In this document: positions 41,296-50,898 of the stretch, piece by piece
Layout of the letters: every line of letters starts with the position of its first letter
Position numbering within the stretch: the stretch's first letter is position 1
DNA from: RXOA01 sp964547105
Lineage (GTDB): Bacteria; Bipolaricaulota; Bipolaricaulia; UBA7950; UBA9294
Length of the DNA stretch: 64,000 bases
Reading direction: 5' to 3'
Assembly (NCBI GenBank): GCA_964547105.1
Contig: CAZJLO010000001.1
Coordinates: 1-64,000, forward strand
Made by a program: the position numbers and the translations under genes
Notes under the pieces: model-generated
Told to the model about the DNA's origin: nothing
Seen by the model: the letters and a program-made list of their open reading frames with translations, nothing else
Database searches by the model: none

Positions 41296-44200
41296 GATAC
41301 GCCCTCCAAAAGGGTTCCAAGAGCCCGGTCAATCCGTGACGCCAGGGAGGCCGGCGTCGATCCAGCAACGGCGGCCGAACCCGCTGTTTTCTTCATGTCA
41401 GCGCGAACGACTTCCACTAGTTTGTCATACGTCTCGGGAAGCCCTTCCACGCCGAGCGCGGCTGCCAGGCGTCCGATGACTTCCCATGTTTCGAGGTCGA
41501 GCGGCCCATCAACAGCCCGGACCAAGTCCTGCTCTCCACGCATCCCGGCAACTCGGCCGCGGGTTTCAATCGGAGTTCTCATCGGCAGGACGATCTGGGC
41601 TCGCTCGGTCGTTTCGTTGGCAACGGGACTCACGGCAATTAGGGCTTCGACATCCAGCAGATACCGCCTCCCTGCCGCCGTGCTCGCAGGATCAGAACCG
41701 ACGCTGATCCACACGCCGGCCGCGCCGGCCATGTTCTCTACAAATCCAAGTCGCCGCAAGCCTATGCCGTTGGCCGTGGCCGGTACAAGAAGGATCTTCC
41801 ACTGGGGGTCCATCTTGACCAAACCGGCGATCGCTCCAAGAGCGTGGTGATCCACGGCATGTGACCTTACTACGAATACGACCCGTTTGCCTTCGCCGAT
41901 CGCAGCAACGGCTTCACGGATTCCTTGATCATCGGTTGTCGCATTGGAGCGGGCATCCCGAAGTCCACCCAGCAATGCCAGAGTCGCTTCCGCCGGCAAT
42001 TCCGCCGTTGCCCCCGGCACGCATGCCCCCAGACTGATCAGGCGAACGCCGTGCCCCATCGCCTGCCGCAGAATCGCATCCACGGAGACCTTCCCGTACG
42101 ATTCGGTCGGGCTGACCACAACGAGAACATCCGCACGATCGAGGTCGTCCAACCGGGCGATGCTGTTTGCATCGATCTCCACTTTTGGACTCGGTACGAC
42201 ATCGAAGATCGGCGCTCCGCCGCGCAATCCATCCGCCAACCGCGCCACCAGCCACCCTTCTTCATGCGTCAACAACCCGGTGCCAAAGACTGCGGTCCTT
42301 TTGTTGGCCTGGCTGACGAGGCGCGAGGCTTCGTGCAGCGCATCTTCCCATGAGGATTCAACCAGCGCGCTGCCTCGCCGGATCATCGGAGAGGTGATCC
42401 GTGGCTGCGAGGCAATCGCATGCCATCCGTATCGACCCCGAGCACAGAGGACGCTCTTGCCGTCGCTGGGAACGGTGCGCACGTAGTTGCCGTACAGCGT
42501 CAGCACATCGATCTCGCAGCCGACGCCGCACAACGCGCAGATGGTGCTTGTTCGGTCAACATCGACGGGAGCTTGCTTGGCAAGGGTCGTCCTGTCGTAC
42601 AACGCTCCGGTAGGGCATGTATCCACACACGCTCCACAGGACACGCAATCAGAATCCTGCCAGGCGCGGTTGAACGGCGCTTGGACTTCCGTTTCGATTC
42701 CGCGCCCCGAGAATTCGATCGCGGCGACGCCGCAGACATCCCGGCATACTCGAATGCAGCGCCCGCACTGCACACACTTGCCGACCTTGCGAACGATGAA
42801 CGGGTGGCGTTCATCACGGCGTATGCGGGGAGGTTGACCGGCGTAGGCGTGCTGATCGGCATCGATTGCACTCGCGTACTCTCGGAGAGCGCAATCGTTG
42901 AATGACATGCATCCGCACTCCAGACACCGCTGTCCGGCGGCGACAGCTTCGTCATCGGTGAGCGCGGTTTCGTACTCGTCGAAATCGAGAACCCGAACAT
43001 CCGCAGCTCGGACTGCGGTTCGAATTCTGGGAGCCGTCGCTGGATGTCCGATGTCCGAGAATGTCACGTCTTCCTTCACGTGGTTATAGACCGGATCGGA
43101 GCCAGCCACTTGTCCGCGGAAGATACGATCGATCGCGTCCGCGGCTCTATGCCCTGCACCCACTGCGTCCACGGCGATGCTCGGGCCGGTTACGGCATCG
43201 CCTCCCGCGAACACCAGCGACTCCGAACACTGTCCTGTCAGCGAATCGGCAACCAGCCGTCCTCGTCGATCCACCGCGATCCCGGTGCCAAGAAGGCAAC
43301 TTGAATCGACCGCTTGTCCGACCGCAAGAAGCGCCGCGTCCACGTTCACGACAAACTCCGACCCCTCGATGGGGATCGGCCTTCGACGTCCGCTTTCATC
43401 GGGTTGTCCGAGTTCCATCTGCACGCAACGTATCCCGCGGAGGGTGTCCCCGTCGCCAAGAAACTCGATCGGCTGCGTCAAGAACCGGAACGATACCTGC
43501 TCATCCCTCGCCTCCGCCACTTCATGCGCCAACGCCGGCATCTCTTCTTCGGTGCGCCGGTAAATCACGGTGACATCCGCCCCTAGGCGACGCGCACATC
43601 GTGCAGCATCCATCGCCGTGTTTCCCCCTCCGATCACCGCCACGCGCGAAGGCATCTGGGGACGGTCCCCATTGTTGACCTGGCGTAGGAAGTCGGTGCC
43701 TTGGGCTACCGACGGATGCGTCTCACCAGGGATTCCCATCCCGTGGGTTCCCCACGCGCCGATCCCGAGGAAGATCGCATCGTACTCGTCGGCCAGCTGT
43801 TGATAGGTGATGTCCGAACCAAGCCGCACCCCGTTCCGAAGGTCGATTCCCATCCGCCGGAAGACGTCGATTTCCCGGTCGAGAACGTTGTGAGGAAGAC
43901 GATACTCAGGAATCCCGTAACGGAGCATCCCCCCCATCCTCGGCATTGCCTCGAATACGGTTACCGCGTGGCCACGGCGCCTCAGAAAATACGCTGCAGA
44001 CAGGCCGGCCGGACCACCGCCAACCACGGCGATACGCTTTCCGGTCGCTTCGGCGATCGATGGCGTGTAATCCACATCTCGGTCGCCAAGGAATCTCTTG
44101 AGGTGACGAATCTGAAGGGGCTCTTCGGCAATCGTCCGGCGACAAGCATCTTCGCAAGGGGCAGGGCAGATCCTGCCGAACGAAGCCGGGAACGGGAGGT

Positions 44201-44615
44201 GTTCGTACAGCAGTTTCAGTCCATCGTCAAATTTCCCATTCGCGGCCAGCGTGACATAGCCCTGGCAATCGGTATGGGCGGGGCAAGCTGTCTGACACGG
44301 AGCGATGCAATCTCCCCAGTGATTCGACAAGAGCAGCTCCAGTGCCGCTTTCCGGACCTTACGCACTGCCTCGGAGTCGCTGACCACCGTCATTCCGTCC
44401 TCGATCGGGGTCGAGCAGGACTTCACGACGCCTTTGCCTTCCACCTCGACGACACACACACCACAGGAGTCAAACGGGTCCAGCCGTTCGTCCGCGCAAA
44501 GCGCCGGGATGTCGATCCCAATGCGTCGCGCAACGGCAAGGATCATCTCGCCAGGTTCCCCTGTTGCCGACTGCTGGTTGATCGTGATCGTGATCGTCTT
44601 TGGCTTGTCGCTCAT
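41292..44615 (-). CDS. Large fused flavoprotein: NuoG-like 2Fe-2S + GltD-like NADPH/FAD + ferredoxin + truncated molybdopterin-type domain
   Basis: A 1107-residue fusion. Residues 1-95: 2Fe-2S domain (DSCGVCVVEVEGKGVVKSC). About 95-190: Cys-rich helical module (CIAPCQTACPAHTDC, CPAPCEDAC). About 190-510: GltD-like FAD/NADPH domain with RIAVVGGGPAGLSAAYFL, AVIGGGNTAMDAARCA and VFAGGDAVTG. About 570-690: two 4Fe-4S motifs (CVQCGRCIRVC, CVSCGACVDTCP). About 695-1010: molybdopterin-oxidoreductase-like domain (CALCGVGCEIDVL) only about half the size of a formate dehydrogenase. With the NuoF and NuoE partners upstream, this matches the Sporomusa-type Nfn (StnABC) layout in the Bfu group, so NADPH:NADH:ferredoxin electron bifurcation is the best guess. 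ATGA overlap at both ends. Confidence 0.85.
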   Translation of the reverse strand: MSDKPKTITITINQQSATGEPGEMILAVARRIGIDIPALCADERLDPFDSCGVCVVEVEGKGVVKSCSTPIEDGMTVVSDSEAVRKVRKAALELLLSNHWGDCIAPCQTACPAHTDCQGYVTLAANGKFDDGLKLLYEHLPFPASFGRICPAPCEDACRRTIAEEPLQIRHLKRFLGDRDVDYTPSIAEATGKRIAVVGGGPAGLSAAYFLRRRGHAVTVFEAMPRMGGMLRYGIPEYRLPHNVLDREIDVFRRMGIDLRNGVRLGSDITYQQLADEYDAIFLGIGAWGTHGMGIPGETHPSVAQGTDFLRQVNNGDRPQMPSRVAVIGGGNTAMDAARCARRLGADVTVIYRRTEEEMPALAHEVAEARDEQVSFRFLTQPIEFLGDGDTLRGIRCVQMELGQPDESGRRRPIPIEGSEFVVNVDAALLAVGQAVDSSCLLGTGIAVDRRGRLVADSLTGQCSESLVFAGGDAVTGPSIAVDAVGAGHRAADAIDRIFRGQVAGSDPVYNHVKEDVTFSDIGHPATAPRIRTAVRAADVRVLDFDEYETALTDDEAVAAGQRCLECGCMSFNDCALREYASAIDADQHAYAGQPPRIRRDERHPFIVRKVGKCVQCGRCIRVCRDVCGVAAIEFSGRGIETEVQAPFNRAWQDSDCVSCGACVDTCPTGALYDRTTLAKQAPVDVDRTSTICALCGVGCEIDVLTLYGNYVRTVPSDGKSVLCARGRYGWHAIASQPRITSPMIRRGSALVESSWEDALHEASRLVSQANKRTAVFGTGLLTHEEGWLVARLADGLRGGAPIFDVVPSPKVEIDANSIARLDDLDRADVLVVVSPTESYGKVSVDAILRQAMGHGVRLISLGACVPGATAELPAEATLALLGGLRDARSNATTDDQGIREAVAAIGEGKRVVFVVRSHAVDHHALGAIAGLVKMDPQWKILLVPATANGIGLRRLGFVENMAGAAGVWISVGSDPASTAAGRRYLLDVEALIAVSPVANETTERAQIVLPMRTPIETRGRVAGMRGEQDLVRAVDGPLDLETWEVIGRLAAALGVEGLPETYDKLVEVVRADMKKTAGSAAVAGSTPASLASRIDRALGTLLEGVS

Positions 44616-46396
44616 GCCGCCACCTTCCCGGATTGCACGGTGATCGCATCAAAGGGACACGCTGCAGCGCAACGTCCGCACTTCACACACACCGACTCGT
44701 CGATCACCTGGAACGTTCCGTCGCCTTGAGAGATCGCATCGACCGGACACTGCCTGACACACAGTTTGCAGTCACGGCAGGCTTCGGAATCGATCCGGTA
44801 GGTAATCAGTTCACGGCATACGCCGGCTGGACATCGTCCATCTTCGAGATGAGCACGGTATTCGTCACGGAAGTAACGCGTCGTGGTCAACACCGGGTTG
44901 GGCGCGGTCTGCCCAAGTCCGCACAGCGAAAATGACTTCACCATGTTGCCGAGTTCGACCAGCTGATCGATGTCCTCTACCGTTCCTTCTCCACGGCACA
45001 TCTTCTCGAGCATACTCAGCATACGCTTGGTGCCGATGCGGCAGAATGTGCACTTCCCACAGGATTCCTTCTGCGTGAAATCGAGGAAGTATCGGGCGAC
45101 ATCGACCATGCACGTTGCCTCGTCAAGAACGATCATTCCTCCGGACCCAACGATGGCGCCTGTTTCTTTCAGGGATTCATAATCCACCGGGACATCGGCC
45201 ATCGACGCTGGGATGCAGCCTCCGGAAGGACCGCCCATCTGGACGGCTTTCAGCTTCCTGTCGTTGAGAACGCCTCCTCCGATCTTGAAAACGATATCGG
45301 AGATGGACATCCCCATGGGGATCTCGATCAATCCACTGCGCTTGATTTTCCCCGCAAGCGCAAACACCTTCGTGCCCTTGCTCCCTTCGGTGCCGTTCGC
45401 TGCGAATGCCGCGGCGCCGCGCCGAAGAATCCACGGAATGTTCGCCAATGTTTCCACATTGTTGATGACGGTCGGCTTGCCCCACAGCCCTGCCGTCGTC
45501 GGATACGGCGGCCGGCGTCGCGGGACACCGCGCTTGCCTTCGATCGACGCAATCAGGGCGGTTTCTTCTCCGCACACAAACGCACCCGCTCCGGCCTTGA
45601 TCGTGACATCGAAGCAGAATTCCGTACCGAGGATTTCGGCACCAAGGAGATGTTCCTCGCGAGCATCGGCGATCGCCTTCTCCAGCCGCACGATCGCAAG
45701 CGGATACTCGGCCCGAACGTAGACATAGCCAAACGAAGCGCCGATCGCATACGCTGCGATCGCCATTCCTTCAAGAACGCGATGCGGATCGCCCTCAAGA
45801 ACGCTGCGATCCATAAACGCACCGGGATCGCCCTCATCGGCATTGCAGATCAGATACTTTTCGGGTTCCGCTTCCTTGGCCCCGAACGACCACTTCATCC
45901 ACGTCGGGAACCCTGCCCCACCGCGGCCTCGAAGCCCGGATTGCTTGACCTCGTCGATGACCTCCGCCGGAGTCATCTTGAGGACTGCCCGGCGCAAGCC
46001 GTCATATCCATGTTGCGCCCGGTACTCCTTGAGCGATTCGGGATCGATCACCCCGCAGTTCTCCAAGACAATGCGAACCTGATGGCGGAAGAACTCATCC
46101 TCCCTGACCGCAAGATCGTCAACCGGTGATCCTCCGACAAGGTGCTCGCTCACGATCCGCTCGACATCCTCAGGTTGGATCTGACAGTAGATCGTGGCCG
46201 CGCCGCGGTCATCGACAATCTCGACCAGCGGTTCGTTGTAGCACATCCCCATACAGCCGACCCGCTTCACGGACACATCGAGATTGTGTTGTTCGAGACT
46301 GCGGAGCATGGCGTCGTAAACCCGCTCCGCGCCGGCGGCGATCCCACACGTAGCCAACCCGACTCGTACTTCAGCGACGGGCGCCCTCATACTCAT
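44612..46396 (-). CDS. NuoF/HydB-like FMN and NADH-binding iron-sulfur subunit
   Basis: A 594-residue subunit. ATG 46396 is chosen for the ATGA overlap with the NuoE-like gene; the frame upstream is non-coding. Residues 1-110: thioredoxin-like 2Fe-2S domain (ATCGIA, VGCMGMCYNE). About 170-430: FMN/NADH domain with 'SGLRGRGGAGFPTWMKW' and 'NADEGDPGAFMDR'. About 475: 4Fe-4S ESCGKCTFCRIG. C-terminus: two 4Fe-4S motifs (CRDCKLCVRQCP, CVKCGRCAAACP). This is the NADH-oxidising module shared by complex I, HydABC and Bfu enzymes. It is the middle gene of the NuoE-NuoF-GltD/NuoG operon and is cytoplasmic. Confidence 0.94.
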   Translation of the reverse strand: MSMRAPVAEVRVGLATCGIAAGAERVYDAMLRSLEQHNLDVSVKRVGCMGMCYNEPLVEIVDDRGAATIYCQIQPEDVERIVSEHLVGGSPVDDLAVREDEFFRHQVRIVLENCGVIDPESLKEYRAQHGYDGLRRAVLKMTPAEVIDEVKQSGLRGRGGAGFPTWMKWSFGAKEAEPEKYLICNADEGDPGAFMDRSVLEGDPHRVLEGMAIAAYAIGASFGYVYVRAEYPLAIVRLEKAIADAREEHLLGAEILGTEFCFDVTIKAGAGAFVCGEETALIASIEGKRGVPRRRPPYPTTAGLWGKPTVINNVETLANIPWILRRGAAAFAANGTEGSKGTKVFALAGKIKRSGLIEIPMGMSISDIVFKIGGGVLNDRKLKAVQMGGPSGGCIPASMADVPVDYESLKETGAIVGSGGMIVLDEATCMVDVARYFLDFTQKESCGKCTFCRIGTKRMLSMLEKMCRGEGTVEDIDQLVELGNMVKSFSLCGLGQTAPNPVLTTTRYFRDEYRAHLEDGRCPAGVCRELITYRIDSEACRDCKLCVRQCPVDAISQGDGTFQVIDESVCVKCGRCAAACPFDAITVQSGKVAA

Positions 46397-46881
46397 CCGG
46401 CATCCCCCCTCCGATATCGTTCGAGAATTCCGGGAAGCGCCGCACGGGTGACGCGACCGTACGTTTCGCCGTCGATCATTACGGCCGGCGCCAAGCTGCA
46501 ACAACCGAGGCACCGTACCGATTCCAGTGTGAACAGCCCGTCGGTGGTTGTTCCGCCTTCGACAATCTGCAGCTCCTCGCATAGAGAATCGAGAACATCC
46601 GCCGCCCCAAGCACATGGCATGCGGTGCCCTGGCAAACACGGATCAAATGGTCTCCCGGCGGAACCAATCGGAATTGAGAGTAGAAAGTCGCCACGCCGA
46701 ACACAGCACTCTCGGGAACACACGCGTGCGCTGCCGCGCACTTCACTGCACCTTCCGAAAGGTATCCATACTCGGCTTGGATGGCCTGCAAAATGGGAAT
46801 AACACTTGCCGCTCTCCGAGAGAACGGGGCAAGCAGTTCATCGATCGCCCTCTTCGGTAGCTTTGTTGTGGGCCGGCTCAC
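46393..46881 (-). CDS. NuoE/HydA-gamma-like 2Fe-2S subunit
   Basis: A 162-residue thioredoxin-fold ferredoxin. The four ligands are in VCQGTACHV and RCLGCCSLAP, the NuoE pattern. The N-terminal half is the usual helical part ('SVIPILQAIQAEYGYLSEGAVKCAA'). It is the first gene of the three-subunit operon, overlapping the NuoF-like gene by ATGA, and is read divergently from the NUDIX gene, 157 bases away. Confidence 0.94.
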   Translation of the reverse strand: MSRPTTKLPKRAIDELLAPFSRRAASVIPILQAIQAEYGYLSEGAVKCAAAHACVPESAVFGVATFYSQFRLVPPGDHLIRVCQGTACHVLGAADVLDSLCEELQIVEGGTTTDGLFTLESVRCLGCCSLAPAVMIDGETYGRVTRAALPGILERYRRGDAG

Positions 46882-47038
46882 GATCGCTCCTTACTCTCAA
46901 GGTCTGTCGAACCATTCATGTCCACTGGCATCGGCAACCATCCTGCCAATGCACAAGGCGCCGCATTATCCCAACCGACCGCACATCCCTCAAGGCGGCG
47001 GCGGCGATTCGCAACGGTTAAGATCGACCCGATCCGTA

Positions 47039-47698
47039 ATGAACTACTACGCAGAGACTGACGGGCACGTCTTCTTGGTGAAACACGGCAACCTGTGGAC
47101 GCTCCCAATGGAAGATGAAATGCCGTTTCCGTATCAGACAATCGCAACCCTCCCAACGGTACCGCAGAGTCTGTTCGTCGTGCCGACATTGGCCCGACAT
47201 CCCGAAGACTGGCCATGCAAAGATGATCTTGCGCAACGACTGGACGTCGCCCCTTTGGTCAAACAGGCTATCCATGCCACGATGCCTCGGGTCGTCGTCG
47301 AAGCCGTGTGCCGCGATGCAGAAGGCAACGTTCTGCTGGCAGAATCTTCGAGGGGGCTTTCGAAGAATCGCTGGTCGCTGCCCGGCGGGTTCCTCCGATT
47401 CGGAGAATCGCCGCTAGATGGAATCCGCCGCGAAATCAGAGAAGAGCTTGGCTGTGATTGCATCGTCGGCCGATTGATCCGCGTGGAGGGAAGAATCGGA
47501 TCCAGCGTACCTCTTCACTGGATCATGTTGTTCTATGAAGTAGACCTCGCAGGCGAACCAACGCCCAACCCCGATGAGATCGCCGCGATTCGCTGGTTCG
47601 CGTCATCGGAAGCGTTGTTTCACCTTGGCGAGGGGCTGATGCAGCACGTGGTCGAGGAAGTCATCCGCACGGACGGTCGATCCGATTCGGGACGCTAG
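47039..47698 (+). CDS. NUDIX hydrolase
   Basis: About 219 residues from ATG 47039 (upstream frame is open to 46781 but without coding character; ATG 46949 is an alternative). The Nudix box 'GGFLRFGESPLDGIRREIREELGC' is complete, near residues 120-143. An N-terminal domain of about 85 residues, 'YYAETDGHVFLVKHGNLWTLP', precedes it. Substrate unknown: a nucleoside diphosphate derivative such as ADP-ribose, NADH or mutagenic dNTP. Next to the NAD(P)H complex, a role in pyridine nucleotide turnover is conceivable. The stop codon shares CTAG with the stop of the convergent barrel gene. Confidence 0.88.
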   Translation: MNYYAETDGHVFLVKHGNLWTLPMEDEMPFPYQTIATLPTVPQSLFVVPTLARHPEDWPCKDDLAQRLDVAPLVKQAIHATMPRVVVEAVCRDAEGNVLLAESSRGLSKNRWSLPGGFLRFGESPLDGIRREIREELGCDCIVGRLIRVEGRIGSSVPLHWIMLFYEVDLAGEPTPNPDEIAAIRWFASSEALFHLGEGLMQHVVEEVIRTDGRSDSGR

Positions 47699-48849
47699 AA
47701 CAGGTCCAACCCGAGCGACAAGTTGATATCGCTGCACCACTCGGTGAAATGCTTCTCATGACACAGCCGCACGCTCACCGTCACAAGCGTGTTCGCGGTC
47801 GGTGTGATGTTCAGGTTCAGTCCAATGTTGTGGGATGCTGTCGGATCGCCGACTACCCCATCAAGAGAAAGAAACTGCTCGCGCAGAAAGTCATACGACA
47901 CGGCAAGACTGTACGTCTCACTTGCAAGGTAGTTGTAGGAGGCCGTGAGCGAGATTCGATTGGCTTGTCGGATATTATAGGATCCGGAGACAGCTGACGA
48001 GATCAGGAATTGCGAACTTGGGGTCGTTGTGAACGCATACTTGGCGGACAGCGTCGCAAGAAGATCATTCGGGCCGTGTGTCGGATCGACCAGTTCGTAT
48101 TCCAATCCCAACCGCACATCTCCGCCGCAGTACCGCGCAAGCCGATCGTCGTTGAGGATCGCTTCGATCGCCGCCAAATCGGTCGCGTCCAACCCTTCTT
48201 CGACCACCACGCCACTGCTAAACAGAATCTGCCGCTCGATGACGGTCAAGAGCTCGGCGCGCGTGGAATAGGCATCAATGCTGCCGATCTCCCGCGCCAA
48301 CGACAACAGATCCACATCGGCGAGGTGTTCGGTGAGGGCCCCGTGTGCATAGAGGATGTCATCGATCCGGACCGCCTTGGCAAGCGGCGTCACATCATTG
48401 AACCGTCCCGTTCCTACGCCAAGGAGAACGGAGATGGAAAGCCGCTCCGAATCGGATGTCGCTCCGGTCGAAAGCCCTGCAAACACGAACGTCGGACGGA
48501 CGGCGTTTGCTTCGCGATCTTGTTCCAAGAACCACTTCAGACTTCCCTGGGCATCGATTCGATACGTTGACAGCTCAAGCACCGAGATGAGTGTGTCTCC
48601 GTCGACCGAGTAGTCGTAGCCAAACAGGGGCGAATCGAACAGCTTGCTGTATCCAACTTTGAGGCGGCCGGCACTGACGTCGAACTCCTCTAGGCCGTAG
48701 GGATCATTGTGGTAGTTGTACGAGAACGAGATCTGCAGGTCGGTGAGCTCAGAACGGGCCGAGTTGTAATCGCAAAGCGGAATCGCCAGCCCCGAAAACC
48801 CAACAACGACGAGCAATATCCCCGCGACCATCCCTTTTTTTCGCCCCAT
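47695..48849 (-). CDS. Predicted outer-membrane beta-barrel protein
   Basis: A 384-residue exported protein. ATG 48849 has GAGGTGATTGAC upstream and gives a signal peptide (MVAGILLVVVGFSGLAIPLC). The mature chain has many amphipathic strands ('LQISFSYNYHND', 'RISLTASYNYLASETYSLAVSYDFL', 'HNIGLNLNITPTANTLVTVSVRL') and ends in 'INLSLGLDLF'. A terminal Phe after alternating residues is the classical signal for insertion by BamA. The middle (about 150-240) is more helical. No family is recognised. It shows that the cell has an outer membrane. It is 140 bases downstream of dinB on the same strand. Confidence 0.78.
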   Translation of the reverse strand: MGRKKGMVAGILLVVVGFSGLAIPLCDYNSARSELTDLQISFSYNYHNDPYGLEEFDVSAGRLKVGYSKLFDSPLFGYDYSVDGDTLISVLELSTYRIDAQGSLKWFLEQDREANAVRPTFVFAGLSTGATSDSERLSISVLLGVGTGRFNDVTPLAKAVRIDDILYAHGALTEHLADVDLLSLAREIGSIDAYSTRAELLTVIERQILFSSGVVVEEGLDATDLAAIEAILNDDRLARYCGGDVRLGLEYELVDPTHGPNDLLATLSAKYAFTTTPSSQFLISSAVSGSYNIRQANRISLTASYNYLASETYSLAVSYDFLREQFLSLDGVVGDPTASHNIGLNLNITPTANTLVTVSVRLCHEKHFTEWCSDINLSLGLDLF

Positions 48850-48989
48850 GTCAATCACCTCTTCGCCCGTTAGAGTACGAACGGAGCGGGCGCACGGCAA
48901 CCCGCTCTCCACCATGCGAGACGTCTGCCGGCTGTTCGGGCGGCTGGGCCGCCGTTCCTGGCTTGCGTCAATCAAGATACGAAGCCATT

Positions 48990-50081
48990 TCAACGGCCGC
49001 CGTCCGGTTCATCGAACAACGACAGTTGCCGTACGGAAGCCGCTGAGAGCCGAGACACACCGACGCCCAACAGCCGGACGCCGTGTTCTCCTATCCGAGC
49101 CCGCTCGTGAAAAAGGTGAATCGCCAGCTCGCCAATCAGATGGGGAGAAGATGTCGGCACGGTGAGTCCGATTTGACGGGTCTCGGTTCGGAAGTCGGGA
49201 AACCGCACCTTGATCCGCACCGTTCTCGCAGCCAGATGACCCACTGCAAGTTGATTTCCGACTTCGTTTGCCATGCGGCGCAGCGACGCCTCCATCTCGA
49301 TCGGATCGTTCAGATCCAGCGGATACGTGATCTCCCGGGAGATCGATCGGCAATCCCGTTGCGGCCGAATCGGCGTCGGATCCTGACCACGCGCCAGCCG
49401 ATAGAGAACGTGTCCCATCTGCCCAAATTCGCGATCGAGCAGGGTCGAAGGGACTGTCCGAAGATCGGCAACCGTTCGTAGGCCCATACTGCAAAGTCGT
49501 CGCTCGGTCACGCGTCCGACCCCCCACAGTTGCCCGACACCGAGTGGCGCAAGCACGCTGGCCACCTCATCGGGGCGAATGACTCTGAATCCGTCCGGCT
49601 TGTCGAGCTCGGAGCCAAGTTTGGCAAGAAACCGGTTCACCGCTACGCCGACCGAACACGACAGCCGCGTCTCCCGCCATACCCGACGCTTGGTACCAGC
49701 GGCGATCTGCGCTGCATCCTCGAGACTTGCTGCAGATGGCGACAGATCGAAGAACGCTTCATCCAGAGAGACTGGCTCGATCGACGACGAAACGGATCGA
49801 AGGATCTCCATCACACGGTTTGATACGCGCCGGTACTGGTCGAATCGAGGGCGGAGGAACACGCCTCGTGGACACAGCCTCCGGGCATGCACCATCGACA
49901 TTGCACTATGGATCCCGAACGTTCGCGCTTCATACGACGCCGTGGCCACAACTCCCCGCGGCCCCAATCCGCCAACAATCACTGGCTTGCCTCGCAGCGT
50001 AGGATCATCACGTTGCTCCACCGCGGCGAAAAACGCATCCATGTCAAGATGGGCAATCAGGGATTCGCTCCGTATCGTCAC
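48990..50081 (-). CDS. dinB: DNA polymerase IV (Y-family)
   Basis: A 363-residue translesion polymerase. GTG 50081, preceded by GGAGGAG, is chosen over ATG 50198 because the protein then begins just before 'LIAHLDMDAFFAAVEQRDDP', the conserved start. The second catalytic motif is 'SLDEAFFDLS' near residue 103. 'VGVAVNRFLAKLGSELDKP' and the helix-hairpin-helix 'LWGVGRVTERRLCSMGL' follow, then the little finger ('SRE ITYP'). It ends in 'QLSLFDE', a likely beta-clamp binding motif (QLSLF). Divergent from the THEP1 gene. Confidence 0.96.
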   Translation of the reverse strand: MTIRSESLIAHLDMDAFFAAVEQRDDPTLRGKPVIVGGLGPRGVVATASYEARTFGIHSAMSMVHARRLCPRGVFLRPRFDQYRRVSNRVMEILRSVSSSIEPVSLDEAFFDLSPSAASLEDAAQIAAGTKRRVWRETRLSCSVGVAVNRFLAKLGSELDKPDGFRVIRPDEVASVLAPLGVGQLWGVGRVTERRLCSMGLRTVADLRTVPSTLLDREFGQMGHVLYRLARGQDPTPIRPQRDCRSISREITYPLDLNDPIEMEASLRRMANEVGNQLAVGHLAARTVRIKVRFPDFRTETRQIGLTVPTSSPHLIGELAIHLFHERARIGEHGVRLLGVGVSRLSAASVRQLSLFDEPDGGR

Positions 50082-50222
50082 TCGCCGCTCCTCCGACCAC
50101 GTGCTGCAACGGGAGGCGGATGAATCCGGTGTCGCCCACCCGCCGGGCGTTGAGGTGTCCGCCGCCCCCTCATCATCGATTCGGTTCCCGCCCGTCAAAG
50201 AAGGATAGAATGGCGGAGTGAG

Positions 50223-50780
50223 ATGAACAACTACGGCATCGTTCTGACAGGCCGCCCCGGGGTCGGCAAGACAACGTTAATCCTGGACGTGATCTCCACG
50301 CTTGAATGCAGGGCGGGGGGGATGCTTACATCGGAGATCCGCAAATGCGGCCACCGGGTCGGATTCTCGGTCACCGACCTTGCAACCGGCCGCTCCGGCA
50401 TCCTTGCTCATATCCACCAGACTGTCGGATACAGGATCGGAAGGTACCGGGTCTGTCTTGCGGATCTGAACGCGATCGGCATCGCCGCAATCCGGAATGC
50501 CGCCACCGATCCAGCGGTCGCGCTGGTGGTCATCGATGAGATCGCTCCAATGGAGCTAGTTTCTCCCGAGTTCGTTCCCGCAGTGGAACAAGCTCTCGAT
50601 TGCGGCAAGCCATTGCTCATCTCGACGCACGCCCATACCGATCATCCATTGGTCCACGACATCCGTCGCCGACTCGCCCTGGTGCGCGTCAAGCTCTCTA
50701 ACCGGGATGCACTGCCAGGCACCGTGGCTCACGAGCTTGGCGCTCTGCTGGCAGCAAACCCGATCGACGGAGAGCGATAG
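50223..50780 (+). CDS. THEP1-family nucleoside-triphosphatase
   Basis: A 185-residue P-loop NTPase. Walker A TGRPGVGKTTL at residues 9-19, 'GMLTSEIRKCGHRVGFSVTDLATG' after it, and Walker B VALVVIDEIAPMEL near 100. This is the pattern of the Aquifex/archaeal THEP1 family, which hydrolyses various NTPs and may phosphorylate RNA ends or nucleosides. The biological role is unsettled. Start at ATG 50223, with GGAGTGAG just upstream. It is more often found in thermophiles, in line with an environmental lineage. Confidence 0.9.
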   Translation: MNNYGIVLTGRPGVGKTTLILDVISTLECRAGGMLTSEIRKCGHRVGFSVTDLATGRSGILAHIHQTVGYRIGRYRVCLADLNAIGIAAIRNAATDPAVALVVIDEIAPMELVSPEFVPAVEQALDCGKPLLISTHAHTDHPLVHDIRRRLALVRVKLSNRDALPGTVAHELGALLAANPIDGER

Positions 50781-50819
50781 CGATATCGGGAACGAAGATC
50801 CTTTGACACACGGGATTCC

Positions 50820-50848
50820 TTGATTCGCTTCTGCGCTTCCGCTAACAT
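50820..50848 (+). promoter_or_regulatory. Candidate rpsT promoter
   Basis: TTGATT at 50820-50825 and TAACAT at 50843-50848 are 17 bases apart, about 50 bases before the probable rpsT start. A perfect TTGACA at 50803-50808 has no matching -10. Confidence 0.45.
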
Positions 50849-50898
50849 TCGTTGTCCTTCCCATAGGCGGGATCGACATCGTGTTCGAGGTGATTGAA

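Noticed and set aside
50803..50808. Perfect TTGACA as a -35 box before rpsT
   Set aside because: No acceptable -10 lies 15-19 bases downstream. The TTGATT/TAACAT pair fits better.
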